DNA of 55,306 bases from Bacteroidales bacterium (GCA_017613375.1 JAGADZ010000010.1:1-55306), one strand, 5' to 3'; positions 45,942 through 55,237 are shown, counted from the first letter of the stretch. The notes: generated by a model from the letters alone, not told the origin. Numbers and translations are program-made.

Positions 45942-45949
45942 TATTTTTG
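45942..45949 (+). promoter_or_regulatory. Bacteroidota -7 element for the polyferredoxin gene
   Basis: TATTTTTG matches TAnnTTTG and ends 26 bp before the ATG at 45976. This favours that ATG over an in-frame TTG at 45937, which precedes the promoter. Confidence 0.5.
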
Positions 45950-45975
45950 CAAAATTATTTAATAGTATACATAAT

Positions 45976-47475
45976 ATGCTTCGTAAGATTCGCACGGTTG
46001 CCGCTATCGTGTTTTTTTTCGCTATCACTGCGTTATTTCTTGATTTCTCAGGTGTGATGCATCGTTTCTTGGGATGGATGGCAAGTATGCAGTTCTTGCC
46101 GGCAGTCTTGGCTGGCAATATTGTTGTTGTCTGTTGTATCTTGTTGTTTACGTTGCTCTTCGGCCGCTTCTACTGCTCGGTAGTGTGCCCGCTTGGAGTT
46201 ATGCAGGATGGTTTCAATTTCATTGCTCGCAAAGTGAAGAAGGGTCGCTTCCATTTTTTGAAAGAGAACAGATGGCTTCGTTATCCTGTATTGGCTGTTT
46301 TTGTCGCTCTCATGATTATAGGGCTAAACAGTGTGGCAATTCTGATAGCGCCGTACAGTGCCTATGGACGTATAGTTACAAATCTGTTGCAGCCTGTATA
46401 TATGTGGGTAAACAACATCCTCGCAGGCATGTCGGAACGTGCGGACAGCTACAGCTTCTATTCCGTGGATGTGTGGATGAAAAGTGGGATGTCATTGGCC
46501 GTAGCGGTGGTTACGTTGTTGTTGGTGGGTTTTCTGGCTTTGCGTCGCGGCCGCACATGGTGCAGTACGGTATGCCCTGTCGGCACTGTGCTCGGATTTG
46601 TATCGCGCTTCTCTCTGTTTCGCCCGGTCATTGATGTCGACAAGTGTAAGAATTGCAAGAAATGTGAACATAACTGCAAGGCATCGTGTATTGATGTCGC
46701 AAACCACACTATTGATTACTCTCGCTGTGTGGCTTGTATGGACTGTATAAGCAGCTGCAACTCCGACGCACTGCACTATAGCAATACACGCTTCCGTCTG
46801 AACCCCGGAGCCGTCGCGACAACTAAGGATGTGGATGTTGACAAGTCTAAACGCAAATTTATCGTGGTTTCAGCTGCCACGGTGGGAACGATGGCACTCG
46901 AGGCTCAAGAGAAAAAAATAGACGGCGGACTCGCCGTGGTCGAGGACAAATTGATACCGCATCGCGATGTCCCTTTGAAGCCGGCAGGTTCACTAAGTTT
47001 GAAAAATTTCACCTCTCACTGTACAGGATGTCAGTTATGTGTCAGCGAATGCCCTAATCATGTACTGCGGCCGTCGGAGGCATTGGAGACACTGCTCCAG
47101 CCGGAGATGTCGTTTGAACGCGGATATTGCCGTCCGGAGTGTACACGATGCAGCTCGGTATGTCCCACAGGAGCTATACATAAGATAACCAAAGAGGAGA
47201 AAACGGACATTCATATCGGTTTCGCGGTTGTCGTGCCGGACAACTGTCTGCCATATCGTGACGACATATTGTGTGGCAATTGTGCCCGACATTGCCCGTC
47301 AGAGGCCATAGTCATGGTCCCTAAGGATAAAAATGCCGACCCCGAGAAGCCGGACACTGTTAAAATACCTTCTGTCAACACAGACAAGTGTATCGGCTGT
47401 GGTGCTTGCGAGTATCTCTGTCCGTCACGTCCGGTCAGTGCAATTTATGTCAACGGAAGAGAAAAACATGTTTGA
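45976..47475 (+). CDS. Membrane polyferredoxin resembling a NapH-NapG fusion
   Basis: The product is 499 residues from the ATG at 45976. The N-terminal ~215 residues have about four to five membrane segments and two CxxxCP motifs of the NapH/NosR/CcoG kind (YCSVVCPLG near residue 66, WCSTVCPVG near 195). Two 4Fe-4S motifs follow (CKNCKKCEHNC, CVACMDCISSC). At about residue 293 an internal hydrophobic stretch after KSKRKF (IVVSAATVGTMAL) looks like a Tat-type or membrane signal. The last ~170 residues hold four more clusters (CTGCQLCVSEC, CTRCSSVCP, CGNCARHCP, CIGCGACEYLCP) like NapG. It would pass electrons from quinol across the inner membrane; the acceptor is unknown. Confidence 0.87.
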   Translation: MLRKIRTVAAIVFFFAITALFLDFSGVMHRFLGWMASMQFLPAVLAGNIVVVCCILLFTLLFGRFYCSVVCPLGVMQDGFNFIARKVKKGRFHFLKENRWLRYPVLAVFVALMIIGLNSVAILIAPYSAYGRIVTNLLQPVYMWVNNILAGMSERADSYSFYSVDVWMKSGMSLAVAVVTLLLVGFLALRRGRTWCSTVCPVGTVLGFVSRFSLFRPVIDVDKCKNCKKCEHNCKASCIDVANHTIDYSRCVACMDCISSCNSDALHYSNTRFRLNPGAVATTKDVDVDKSKRKFIVVSAATVGTMALEAQEKKIDGGLAVVEDKLIPHRDVPLKPAGSLSLKNFTSHCTGCQLCVSECPNHVLRPSEALETLLQPEMSFERGYCRPECTRCSSVCPTGAIHKITKEEKTDIHIGFAVVVPDNCLPYRDDILCGNCARHCPSEAIVMVPKDKNADPEKPDTVKIPSVNTDKCIGCGACEYLCPSRPVSAIYVNGREKHV

Positions 47476-47544
47476 GATACAATAACGTTTTAAACCTATA
47501 ATCCCTATCGGACCTGAAAAACAACGAATAATAATCTTTATGCC

Positions 47545-48168
47545 ATGGATTTGATACTGAAATATTTCCCAGACTTGACAGAACTTCAGAAAGAGAGATT
47601 CGCCGCTTTGCCGGAACTCTATGCGGATTGGAATAGTAAAATCAATGTTATCTCAAGAAAAGACATGGACAATTTCGTTGAACATCATGTCCTGCATTCT
47701 CTTGCAGTGGCAAAGGTTATTCAGTTCAAAACGATGGCCGATATCATGGATTTGGGCACGGGAGGGGGATTCCCTGGTATTCCGTTGGCCATAATGTTTC
47801 CAGATGCTAATTTTTACCTTGTGGATTCCATAGGCAAGAAAATCAAGGTGGTCCAGGCTGTGGCCGACAGCTTGCAACTGAAGAACGTACGTGCTGAACA
47901 GATTCGCGCAGAACAGGTCGATGCCTCGTTTGATTTTGTTGTCTCGCGTGCCGTAACAGATTTGTCTCAATTCGTAGGATGGGTGAGAGGCAAGATATCA
48001 AATATTCAGTACCACAGGCTCCGTAATGGAATCATATATTTGAAAGGTGGCGATTTGACGGATGAGTTAAAACCGTTCCATAAGAAAGCCCGTATTTTTG
48101 ACATATCCGATTTCTTCGTGGAAGAATGGTTTGAAACAAAGAAAATCATTTATATGCCGATAAAGTAA
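47545..48168 (+). CDS. rsmG: 16S rRNA (guanine(527)-N(7))-methyltransferase RsmG
   Basis: The product is 207 residues. The AdoMet-binding motif is MDLGTGGGFPGIPLAIMFP, followed by YLVDSIGKKIKVVQAVAD and VVSRAVTDLSQF. The N-terminal segment WNSKINVISRKDMDNFVEHHVLHSL (split: NVISRKDMDNFVEHHV) is the RsmG signature. It methylates G527 of 16S rRNA. It follows the polyferredoxin gene by 69 bp; no mnmG neighbour is present. Confidence 0.95.
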   Translation: MDLILKYFPDLTELQKERFAALPELYADWNSKINVISRKDMDNFVEHHVLHSLAVAKVIQFKTMADIMDLGTGGGFPGIPLAIMFPDANFYLVDSIGKKIKVVQAVADSLQLKNVRAEQIRAEQVDASFDFVVSRAVTDLSQFVGWVRGKISNIQYHRLRNGIIYLKGGDLTDELKPFHKKARIFDISDFFVEEWFETKKIIYMPIK

Positions 48169-48203
48169 TACCTACTGTCATAATATCACTGTAATTAACA
48201 TCG

Positions 48204-50291
48204 ATGAAAATACAATCAAAAATAAAAACAAAGTCTAAACTGGTAATGACTGTGCTTGCAGTACTTGTGTTGGCTGGTTGCGGGCACGGTTCGCGAGAGG
48301 ATATATTGTTGAGAGAGTGGCATTTCTTGTACGAAGATGTATGGTATGACGCCAGAGTCCCTGGATGTATACATACCGACTTGCAGGACCAGGGTCTGAT
48401 TGACAACCCATTCTATGCCGACAATGAAGACTCGGTACAATGGATAGAGCATCAGACATGGACTTACAGGTCTTCGTTCAAATGCCCATCAGGAAGTTAT
48501 GAAAAGATCAGCCTCCTCTTTGAAGGGATAGACACTTATGCGGATATCTATCTTAACGACAGCCTGCTCGGAAAGACTGCCAATATGTTCCGCCCTCATG
48601 AGTTTGTATTGTCCCAGGCTTTGCTGAAGAAAGGTACTAATGTTATCACTGTAAGGTTTTATCCTACAAGTACATTTGACAGTATGGCTCTTGCGGCATT
48701 GGGCTACGATGTGCCTGATCATCGTGTATTCACCCGCAAGGCTCCTTACCAACAGGGTTGGGACTGGGGCCCTCGTCTGAACACTTGTGGGTTATGGAAA
48801 CCCGTTCATCTTGTCATGTGGAACGGTGACGACACATCCGCTATACAGGTGCTGGATGATATGTATGACGATAGAGTCGCTAAATATGCAAAACTGTTCC
48901 CTTACAAGGATGTCTGCCTGATTCAGAATGAAGACTCTATAGGCCAGAGCTTTACCTTTCAGGTTGATGGTAAGCCTATCTTTATTAAGGGTGCCAATTG
49001 GATACCTGTCCACAGTTTCCCGATAGTCGAACGCGAGGGCATGCGACAGCGTTATCGTCATCTGCTCTGCTCTGCCAAAGAGAGTGGATTCAATATGATT
49101 CGTGTATGGGGTGGAGGTATATATGAACCGGAGTTTTTCTATGATTTATGCGACAGCCTTGGACTCATGGTATGGCAGGATTTTATGTATAGCTGTGCTT
49201 TTTATCCTGGCGACAGGGATTTTCTGGATGAAGCGCGTGCAGAGGCCCGTTACCAGGTTCGCCGCATTTCCAGACATCCATGTGTGGTGCTGTGGTGCGG
49301 CAACAACGAAGTGCAGAACGGATGGGAAGATTGGGGCTGGCAGCAGCAGTTCGGCTATACACAGGCTCAACAAGAACAGATAAAGGCTGATATTGAGCGA
49401 CTATTTGGCGTCGGAGGCCTTCTGGATAGCGTCGTGAAGGAGTATGGTAACGGACGTCAATATATTCCTACTTCGCCACTCTATGGTTGGGGACATCCAG
49501 AGTGTGTGACACACGGGGATTCTCACTATTGGGGTGTATGGTGGGGTGAACAGCCTTTTGAGATGTACGCCGAGAAGACAGGACGTTTTATGTCGGAATA
49601 TGGATTCCAGAGCTATCCGGAATGGAGCACTATACAGAACTTCTGCCCCAAATCCCAACTCGATATCAATTCGCCTACGATGAAGCACCACCAGAAACAT
49701 GTTCGCGGCGTTGAGATTATTGACAAGGCGATGCAAGAATACTACGGGGTCGATTCCCACACATTGTCATTGGAAGACTTCTGCTATGTGTCTCAACTGC
49801 TCCAGGCTTGGGGTGTCGGCTACGGAATATTGCAGCATATCAAAAGACAACCGCATTGTATGGGTACGCTCTTCTGGCAACTTAACGACTGCTGGCCTGT
49901 GGCTTCTTGGAGCAGTATGGATTACTACGGCAACTGGAAAGCCCTCCAGTACCGCGTCCGTGATTTATTCTCCGATAAAGTCAATCTGCAAAAATGGGAC
50001 CTCTACTATTCTCATTACCCGAAGGATGTCCCTCTTCAAAAACCACACTATAAGACTGCGGTAAAAGTCAAGAATGGCATTCTGTATGTGACGCTTAGTG
50101 CGGAGAACAAGCTTCGGGATGTTATGCTACAGACCTCTCCTCATGTCGACGGACATTTCGATAACAACTATTTCGATATGAATCCAGGACAACAGAAGAC
50201 TGTCAGATTTATTCCCTACGACAGGAATATTGACATATCAGGAATAGATGTCACTGTGAAGACTTTAAACGATATTATTGGACAAAAATAA
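48204..50291 (+). CDS. GH2 beta-mannosidase-like lipoprotein with a shortened middle domain
   Basis: The product is 695 residues; GH2 mannosidases are commonly near 850. A lipoprotein signal (LAVLVLAGC) anchors it. The sugar-binding domain (about 30-200) is intact (VPGCIHTDLQDQGLID, APYQQGWDWGPRLNTCG). The next beta-sandwich is short: only some 55 residues lie between HLVMWNGDD and FTFQVDGKPIFIKGANWIP. The TIM barrel keeps the acid/base Glu in WCGNNE (about 369) and nucleophile Glu in MSEYGFQS (about 465). A C-terminal beta domain follows, also reduced. It would release mannose from oligosaccharides at the envelope, if still active. Confidence 0.85.
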   Translation: MKIQSKIKTKSKLVMTVLAVLVLAGCGHGSREDILLREWHFLYEDVWYDARVPGCIHTDLQDQGLIDNPFYADNEDSVQWIEHQTWTYRSSFKCPSGSYEKISLLFEGIDTYADIYLNDSLLGKTANMFRPHEFVLSQALLKKGTNVITVRFYPTSTFDSMALAALGYDVPDHRVFTRKAPYQQGWDWGPRLNTCGLWKPVHLVMWNGDDTSAIQVLDDMYDDRVAKYAKLFPYKDVCLIQNEDSIGQSFTFQVDGKPIFIKGANWIPVHSFPIVEREGMRQRYRHLLCSAKESGFNMIRVWGGGIYEPEFFYDLCDSLGLMVWQDFMYSCAFYPGDRDFLDEARAEARYQVRRISRHPCVVLWCGNNEVQNGWEDWGWQQQFGYTQAQQEQIKADIERLFGVGGLLDSVVKEYGNGRQYIPTSPLYGWGHPECVTHGDSHYWGVWWGEQPFEMYAEKTGRFMSEYGFQSYPEWSTIQNFCPKSQLDINSPTMKHHQKHVRGVEIIDKAMQEYYGVDSHTLSLEDFCYVSQLLQAWGVGYGILQHIKRQPHCMGTLFWQLNDCWPVASWSSMDYYGNWKALQYRVRDLFSDKVNLQKWDLYYSHYPKDVPLQKPHYKTAVKVKNGILYVTLSAENKLRDVMLQTSPHVDGHFDNNYFDMNPGQQKTVRFIPYDRNIDISGIDVTVKTLNDIIGQK

Positions 50292-50308
50292 AAAAAAATT
50301 TACGCGAA

Positions 50309-53300
50309 ATGAAAAGATTGATTTCCTTTTTGCTGCTTGTCGCACTATTGCCGATTGCTGTTTATGCACAGGCTGACAAGAAACTGATTGAGAAAGCGGA
50401 AGCGGGCGATATCAACTCCATGATTATGCTCGGAAAATGTTATGAATGGGGTGCCGGAGTCCCTCACGATTCTACTATGGCGCTGCAATGGTTTAGGAAA
50501 GCCGCCGACAAGGGAAGCTGCGAAGCATGGATTAATATTGCTAAATATTATATATCAAGTACTTTGGTGCCTCATGATACTGCCCGTTTTTATTCGATTT
50601 GCAAGGAATGGGCGGATAAAGGGTGTCCAAATGCAATAGCTGCTCTTGGAAGTGCATATTTATATGGTACTGGTGTCCAGGCGGATACTGCACGTGCTTT
50701 GGAGTTATTTAATCTGGCAGCAAAGAAGGGATCGGACTTTGGTATGTATAGTCTTGGTCTTGCATATTGTCATGGAGAATTAGGTGTGAAGAAAGATGAG
50801 AAAAGAGGCTTCGCATATTTTGAGAAAGCTGTCAAAAAAGACATGTTCTTCTATGGTTATGATTACATAGCAAGAGCGTATGCTTCTAAAAATGACTTTT
50901 CAATGGCGTGGAAGTATGTTAACGAGCCTTTGAAATGGAAACAACCTGATGCTGTAACTATTGCGGCATTAATGTATTATTACGGCAATGGTGTTACCAT
51001 GAATGAGGCCAAAGCTCAGCAGATGATGTCTGGTTTGGTGGCAGAGCATCACAATCTTGAATGGAGTCAGGATGTTGCAGGTCTGGTGTATATGGTGACC
51101 GATGATCCTGCTCTTCGCGACACTGTCAGAGGTCTGCAATACTGGAAAGAGGGTGACGCTTTCGGTAGTGATGGCTGTACGTACAGACTTGCCCGTCATT
51201 ATTTTAATACGGACCGTCCCGCTATGGCAAAAGAGTGTCTGATGAGGATTGTGAATAAAAAGAAGAGCAATTATGGTGGCGAAGCCTGCTATCTGCTCTC
51301 TCAGATGGCTTATGAGGGACAAGGCGAAGAACAGGATATTGACGCTGCCCTGTCATGGCTGCGTATTGGGGCGGATCAGTATAATAATGCTCAGTGTGCT
51401 ACAACTTTGGCTGGATTTTATGAGGGTATGGACGACGACAGTGGTATGGACAACAGTGTTATTGTTGAACGCTATTACCGCAGAGCCGATGAACTTGGCG
51501 ACACCAATGCTCTCGCTGAATTGGGTAAATATTTCGCCAATCAAGGTAATACTGTCGCTGCAACTATGTGTTTCAATGAGATGATTCAAAACGGCAATCT
51601 GGATGGATATTATTGGGATGCAGTGTTGTATGCCTCGATAGGCAGTGATACAAGGATACTTTTGAATAAGTTTTTGCTCGGAGACAAGAAGGGAAGTGTT
51701 AAATGCTCGGAAACTCTTGGTGAGATATATGAGGCTGGTTATGGGATTGTTGAACCTGACAATAAGAAAGCTTTGAAATATTATGAACGTGCTGCCACTC
51801 CAAGTGCATACTACAATATCGCCATGTTATATCTTAAGGGTGAATATGGCAAACGAAGCAAGAAGGATATCGCTAAAGGGTTCGACTACTTGAACCGTTC
51901 CGCAGACATGGGCTACATAGATGCAATAAATACTCTGGGCTATTGCTATGAGACAGGTATGGATGTTGACAGCGTGGATCATGTCAGGGCACTGTATTAT
52001 TATAAGCTTCTGGCTGACAATAATGTTGCTTTGGGTCAGTTCAAGATGGGCTTATATTATGAACTTGGCGACGGAGGTCTTCCTGTCGATTCAGTAAAAG
52101 CCATTGAGTTTTATACTAAAGCTGCAGAGCAGGGACATGGTGAGGCAATGTGCTATCTGGGCGATTTTTATCGTATTGGCCGTTTCTTGCCTCTCGACAG
52201 GGAAAAAGCATTTGAATACTATATGAGTGCCCACGAGGCTGATGAGGAAATTGGCACTTACTATGTTGCACGATCCTATCTTGAAGGCTGCGGTGTGGAT
52301 ATCGATACTTCTGCAGCAATACCCTATCTGAGGATGGCTTCTGACCAGGGTGTCGGCAAGGCTTCATATCTTCTTGGCGAGTTCTTCAACTATGGCAAGG
52401 GAGGTATGACTCAGGATAATGACTCTGCATTGTACTACTATATCAACGGACACCAGAACGGCAGCGGAGACGCAAGTTATGTCATTGGTACAAAACTTGC
52501 ACAGGAAGAGATGTACGCACAGGCTGTGGAGTATTTTTACACGGGGGCTGTAAGAGGCAACAATGATGCTATGATTCTCTTTGCTATCTGCCTGCAGAGT
52601 GGCATCGGAATAGACGAAGACCCTGCGGAGGCATACAAGATTATGCAGATTGCCAGAAGCCGTGTGGACGACCCACGTGTCTATTCTTTCTTGGGATTGG
52701 CATGTCTGCAGGGTAATGGATGTCCTGAAGATGAATCCCTTGGTAAGTCGTATCTCGACACAGCTGCCAATTTAGGGAGTGAGAGCGCAATGTACTACCT
52801 CGGTATCTGCTACATGGAAGGCTATGGCTGCGACCCGGATACTACGATAGCTCTGCGTTGGCTTGAGAAAGCCGCCGATGCAGGTTCCATGAGAGCATGC
52901 AATATGATTGGCGACTATTATGAGGAACGTGAAGAATTTGATAAAGCCGTTCTTTATTTCCAGAAGGCCGCTGACAATGGGGATCTTACAGGTATCTGCA
53001 ACCTCGGTTACTGTTATGAGAAAGGAAACGGAGTAACTCTCAGCTACAAGAAAGCATATCAATTATATATGACAGCCGCCACGCAAGGCTCCATACGTGC
53101 TTACAAGATGATTGCCAATTGTTATCTTGAAGGAATCCATGTCGAACAGGATGCTGTGGAGGCTCTCAACTGGCTCACCAAGGCCGCCGATGCAGGCGAT
53201 GTTCATGCTATGTATGTGATAGGCTCGCTTCTCGAAGATGGTGAAAACGGCATTGTACGAGACCTTAAGAAAGCCAAGGAGTGGTACAAGAAAGCCGCTG

Positions 53301-53347
53301 CGGCAGGGTATGAGCCGGCACAAGCCGCACTCAACAGATTGAAATAA
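50309..53347 (+). CDS. Secreted Sel1-repeat protein, very long
   Basis: The product is 1012 residues: signal peptide (LISFLLLVALLPIAVYAQ), then Sel1-like (TPR-type, ~36-residue) repeats to the end. Examples are MIMLGKCYEWGAGVPHDS, ALQWFRKAADKGSCEAW, GKCYEKGNGVTLSYKKA-type units (real: LGYCYEKGNGVTLSYKKA) and AKEWYKKAAAAGYEPAQ. There is no catalytic domain. Sel1 proteins are scaffolds for protein contacts, often in the envelope. It starts 17 bp after the GH2 gene, so it may be co-transcribed with it. The function is unknown. Confidence 0.9.
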   Translation: MKRLISFLLLVALLPIAVYAQADKKLIEKAEAGDINSMIMLGKCYEWGAGVPHDSTMALQWFRKAADKGSCEAWINIAKYYISSTLVPHDTARFYSICKEWADKGCPNAIAALGSAYLYGTGVQADTARALELFNLAAKKGSDFGMYSLGLAYCHGELGVKKDEKRGFAYFEKAVKKDMFFYGYDYIARAYASKNDFSMAWKYVNEPLKWKQPDAVTIAALMYYYGNGVTMNEAKAQQMMSGLVAEHHNLEWSQDVAGLVYMVTDDPALRDTVRGLQYWKEGDAFGSDGCTYRLARHYFNTDRPAMAKECLMRIVNKKKSNYGGEACYLLSQMAYEGQGEEQDIDAALSWLRIGADQYNNAQCATTLAGFYEGMDDDSGMDNSVIVERYYRRADELGDTNALAELGKYFANQGNTVAATMCFNEMIQNGNLDGYYWDAVLYASIGSDTRILLNKFLLGDKKGSVKCSETLGEIYEAGYGIVEPDNKKALKYYERAATPSAYYNIAMLYLKGEYGKRSKKDIAKGFDYLNRSADMGYIDAINTLGYCYETGMDVDSVDHVRALYYYKLLADNNVALGQFKMGLYYELGDGGLPVDSVKAIEFYTKAAEQGHGEAMCYLGDFYRIGRFLPLDREKAFEYYMSAHEADEEIGTYYVARSYLEGCGVDIDTSAAIPYLRMASDQGVGKASYLLGEFFNYGKGGMTQDNDSALYYYINGHQNGSGDASYVIGTKLAQEEMYAQAVEYFYTGAVRGNNDAMILFAICLQSGIGIDEDPAEAYKIMQIARSRVDDPRVYSFLGLACLQGNGCPEDESLGKSYLDTAANLGSESAMYYLGICYMEGYGCDPDTTIALRWLEKAADAGSMRACNMIGDYYEEREEFDKAVLYFQKAADNGDLTGICNLGYCYEKGNGVTLSYKKAYQLYMTAATQGSIRAYKMIANCYLEGIHVEQDAVEALNWLTKAADAGDVHAMYVIGSLLEDGENGIVRDLKKAKEWYKKAAAAGYEPAQAALNRLK

Positions 53348-53350
53348 CGG

Positions 53351-53728
53351 TTATTCGTTTTTCCAAAAGGCAAAAACGACTGCCAGAATTATAAAGGCGA
53401 ACGCTACGAGGTGATTCCATCTTATGGGTTCGCCTTTAAATATTGTTGCCACTATTGCGGTGAAAACTGTGAGGGAAATAGCTTCGCTTATGATTTTTAG
53501 CTGCATAAGTGAGAAGGGCCCGCCGTTGATTTGTGACCCTATACGGTTTGCCGGAATGAGAAAACAATATTCTACAAATGCCAACCCCCACGAACTAAGA
53601 ATGATGAGAATCAGAGGCCAGTCGGTATTTATTTTCATCTCTGACAGTTTCAGATTGCCATACCAGGCAAATGTCATGAATACATTAGAGACAATAAGTA
53701 GTAAGACGGTGAGTAATCCTTTTGGCAT
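53351..53728 (-). CDS. DUF486 (DMT-type) small membrane protein
   Basis: The product is 125 residues with four membrane segments (LLTVLLLIVSNVFMTFAWYG, WPLILIILSSWGLAFVEYCF, the one after KIISEAISLTVF, and LVAFAFIILAVVFAFW). The motif PANRIGSQINGGPFSLMQLK is typical of DUF486, a four-helix family related to the drug/metabolite transporters. It converges on the Sel1 gene with 3 bp between the stops. Transport activity is unproven. Confidence 0.88.
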   Translation of the reverse strand: MPKGLLTVLLLIVSNVFMTFAWYGNLKLSEMKINTDWPLILIILSSWGLAFVEYCFLIPANRIGSQINGGPFSLMQLKIISEAISLTVFTAIVATIFKGEPIRWNHLVAFAFIILAVVFAFWKNE

Positions 53729-53787
53729 ATTGTGTGGTTGTTATGATAGGGCTAATTTGACTAATATGGATATAACTGCTAAGCGGT

Positions 53788-53841
53788 GTTGACGTTAAAG
53801 TTAAAGTTAAAGTTAAAGTTAAGGTTAAAGTTAAAGTTGAT
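53788..53841. repeat. GTTAAA hexamer array (7 units) overlapping the cinA stop codon
   Basis: On the plus strand: GTTGAC, four GTTAAA, one GTTAAG, two GTTAAA, GTTGAT. On the minus strand the units read CTTTAAC and the cinA TAA stop lies in the first one, so changes in unit number would not alter CinA. The outer units GTTGAC and GTTGAT also flank the short copy at 3296-3318. The rest of the 53729-53830 gap contains no gene. Confidence 0.9.
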
Positions 53842-55132
53842 TCTCTATAGCTTTCGCATTATCCTCTTTTATCTTGTGTATCAGCATGGCAAACACTTCG
53901 TTGCAGGCACGTTCTATAGTGCGTAGCCTGTCGTCGCCGTATTTCTTCAGCTGTACTGTCACGCCGTTAGGCCCTGCTACAGCCATCCATACGGTGCCGA
54001 CGGGTTTCTCTGGACTTCCCCCTCCGGGACCGGCAACGCCCGATGTGGCGATTCCATAATCGGCATTCAGCCTCTCGCGTACTCCGAGAGCCATCTCACT
54101 TACTGTCTCTCCACTTACGGCTCCGAATTGCTCCAAAGTGCTGTGCTTCACTCCGAGGGTGCATTCTTTGACATCGTTGCTGTAGGCTATCACACCGCCA
54201 CGGAAATATTTTGAAGCACCGGCCATAGAGGTGATTTTAGATGCTATGGCACCTCCCGTGCAACTCTCGGCACTGGCTAATGTCTTGGAATTGACACGGA
54301 GCATCTGTGCTACAGCCTCGGGCAGCGTCTCCATGTCTTCACCTACAATATATTTCCCGGCAATAGGATATAACTCCTTCACGGCATTGATAATCTGGCT
54401 TTCAAGCAAATCGCGGTTGTCGCCACGTGCAGTAAGGCGTAGCTTTACCATGCCTGCTTGCGGAAGGTATGCAAGTTTAATGCTCTTTGGCAACGATAGT
54501 TCCCATTTCTCAATCATATCGCTCAAGAAAGACTCTCCGATGCCTTGTACTAATATGTTCTTGTGGATGATATGTCCTGTCTGGAAATGTTCCTGTAGTC
54601 TAGGAACGACTTCGGTGACCATGATGTTTTCCATCTCGAACGGTACTCCCGGCATCGCAACGACGACTTTCCTTGGCGTACCGTCATTGATATTGAACTC
54701 AGGGTCTGAAGTCTCGAACCACATGCAAGGTGCAGTGCCTTTTACATTGTTGATGACAGTGCAACATTTAGGGACAAGGGCCTGCTGGCGATTTATGGGT
54801 GTCAATTCATAACCGCGAGCTTCGAAGATACGCTTTACATTCTCTAATGCTTCGACACTCTCAACCAGTTCGCTATGGAAAAAATCGCACAGCACTTTCT
54901 TCGTCATGTCATCCTTTGTGGGGCCGAGGCCTCCGGTGATGAGGACGGCATCGTTGTTTTTGAGGCAGCGACGTAAAGTTGAGCCGATTTCGGCTACGTT
55001 ATCGGAAATAATGTTCACATCCCGAACTTCCATACCTGCCTCGCATAACATCTTGGACATATTGGAAGCGTTGGTGTTAACAACCTGTCCTATCAGCAGC
55101 TCGTCGCCTATATTAATTATGCTAATATTCAT
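53831..55132 (-). CDS. cinA: CinA family protein (competence/damage-inducible; NMN deamidase domain)
   Basis: The product is 433 residues. The N-terminal MoaB/Mog-like domain begins MNISIINIGDELLIGQVVNT, with DAVLITGGLGPTKDDMTKK and VVAMPGVPFEMENIMV. The C-terminal domain carries LASAESCTGGAIASKITSMA and ATSGVAGPGGGSPEKPVGTV of the nicotinamide mononucleotide deamidase family. It acts in NAD recycling and possibly ADP-ribose processing. The stop codon lies in the hexamer array. The -7 element TATCTTTG lies 46 bp upstream. Confidence 0.95.
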   Translation of the reverse strand: MNISIINIGDELLIGQVVNTNASNMSKMLCEAGMEVRDVNIISDNVAEIGSTLRRCLKNNDAVLITGGLGPTKDDMTKKVLCDFFHSELVESVEALENVKRIFEARGYELTPINRQQALVPKCCTVINNVKGTAPCMWFETSDPEFNINDGTPRKVVVAMPGVPFEMENIMVTEVVPRLQEHFQTGHIIHKNILVQGIGESFLSDMIEKWELSLPKSIKLAYLPQAGMVKLRLTARGDNRDLLESQIINAVKELYPIAGKYIVGEDMETLPEAVAQMLRVNSKTLASAESCTGGAIASKITSMAGASKYFRGGVIAYSNDVKECTLGVKHSTLEQFGAVSGETVSEMALGVRERLNADYGIATSGVAGPGGGSPEKPVGTVWMAVAGPNGVTVQLKKYGDDRLRTIERACNEVFAMLIHKIKEDNAKAIENQL

Positions 55133-55177
55133 ATTCTGTGTGTTTTATATGGGGTATTGTACCCTTTTGACAGGGTG

Positions 55178-55185
55178 CAAAGATA
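55178..55185 (-). promoter_or_regulatory. Bacteroidota -7 promoter element for cinA
   Basis: The minus strand reads TATCTTTG, an exact match to TAnnTTTG, 46 bp before the cinA start codon. No convincing -33 element was seen. Confidence 0.55.
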
Positions 55186-55237
55186 CTACTTTTTTGACAA
55201 TATGGATTTTTTTTTCCGAGGGATGAACTTTTTTTCG

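Noticed and set aside
53788-53841. Possible CRISPR array
   Set aside because: The units are contiguous 6-mers with no spacers; it is a simple tandem repeat.
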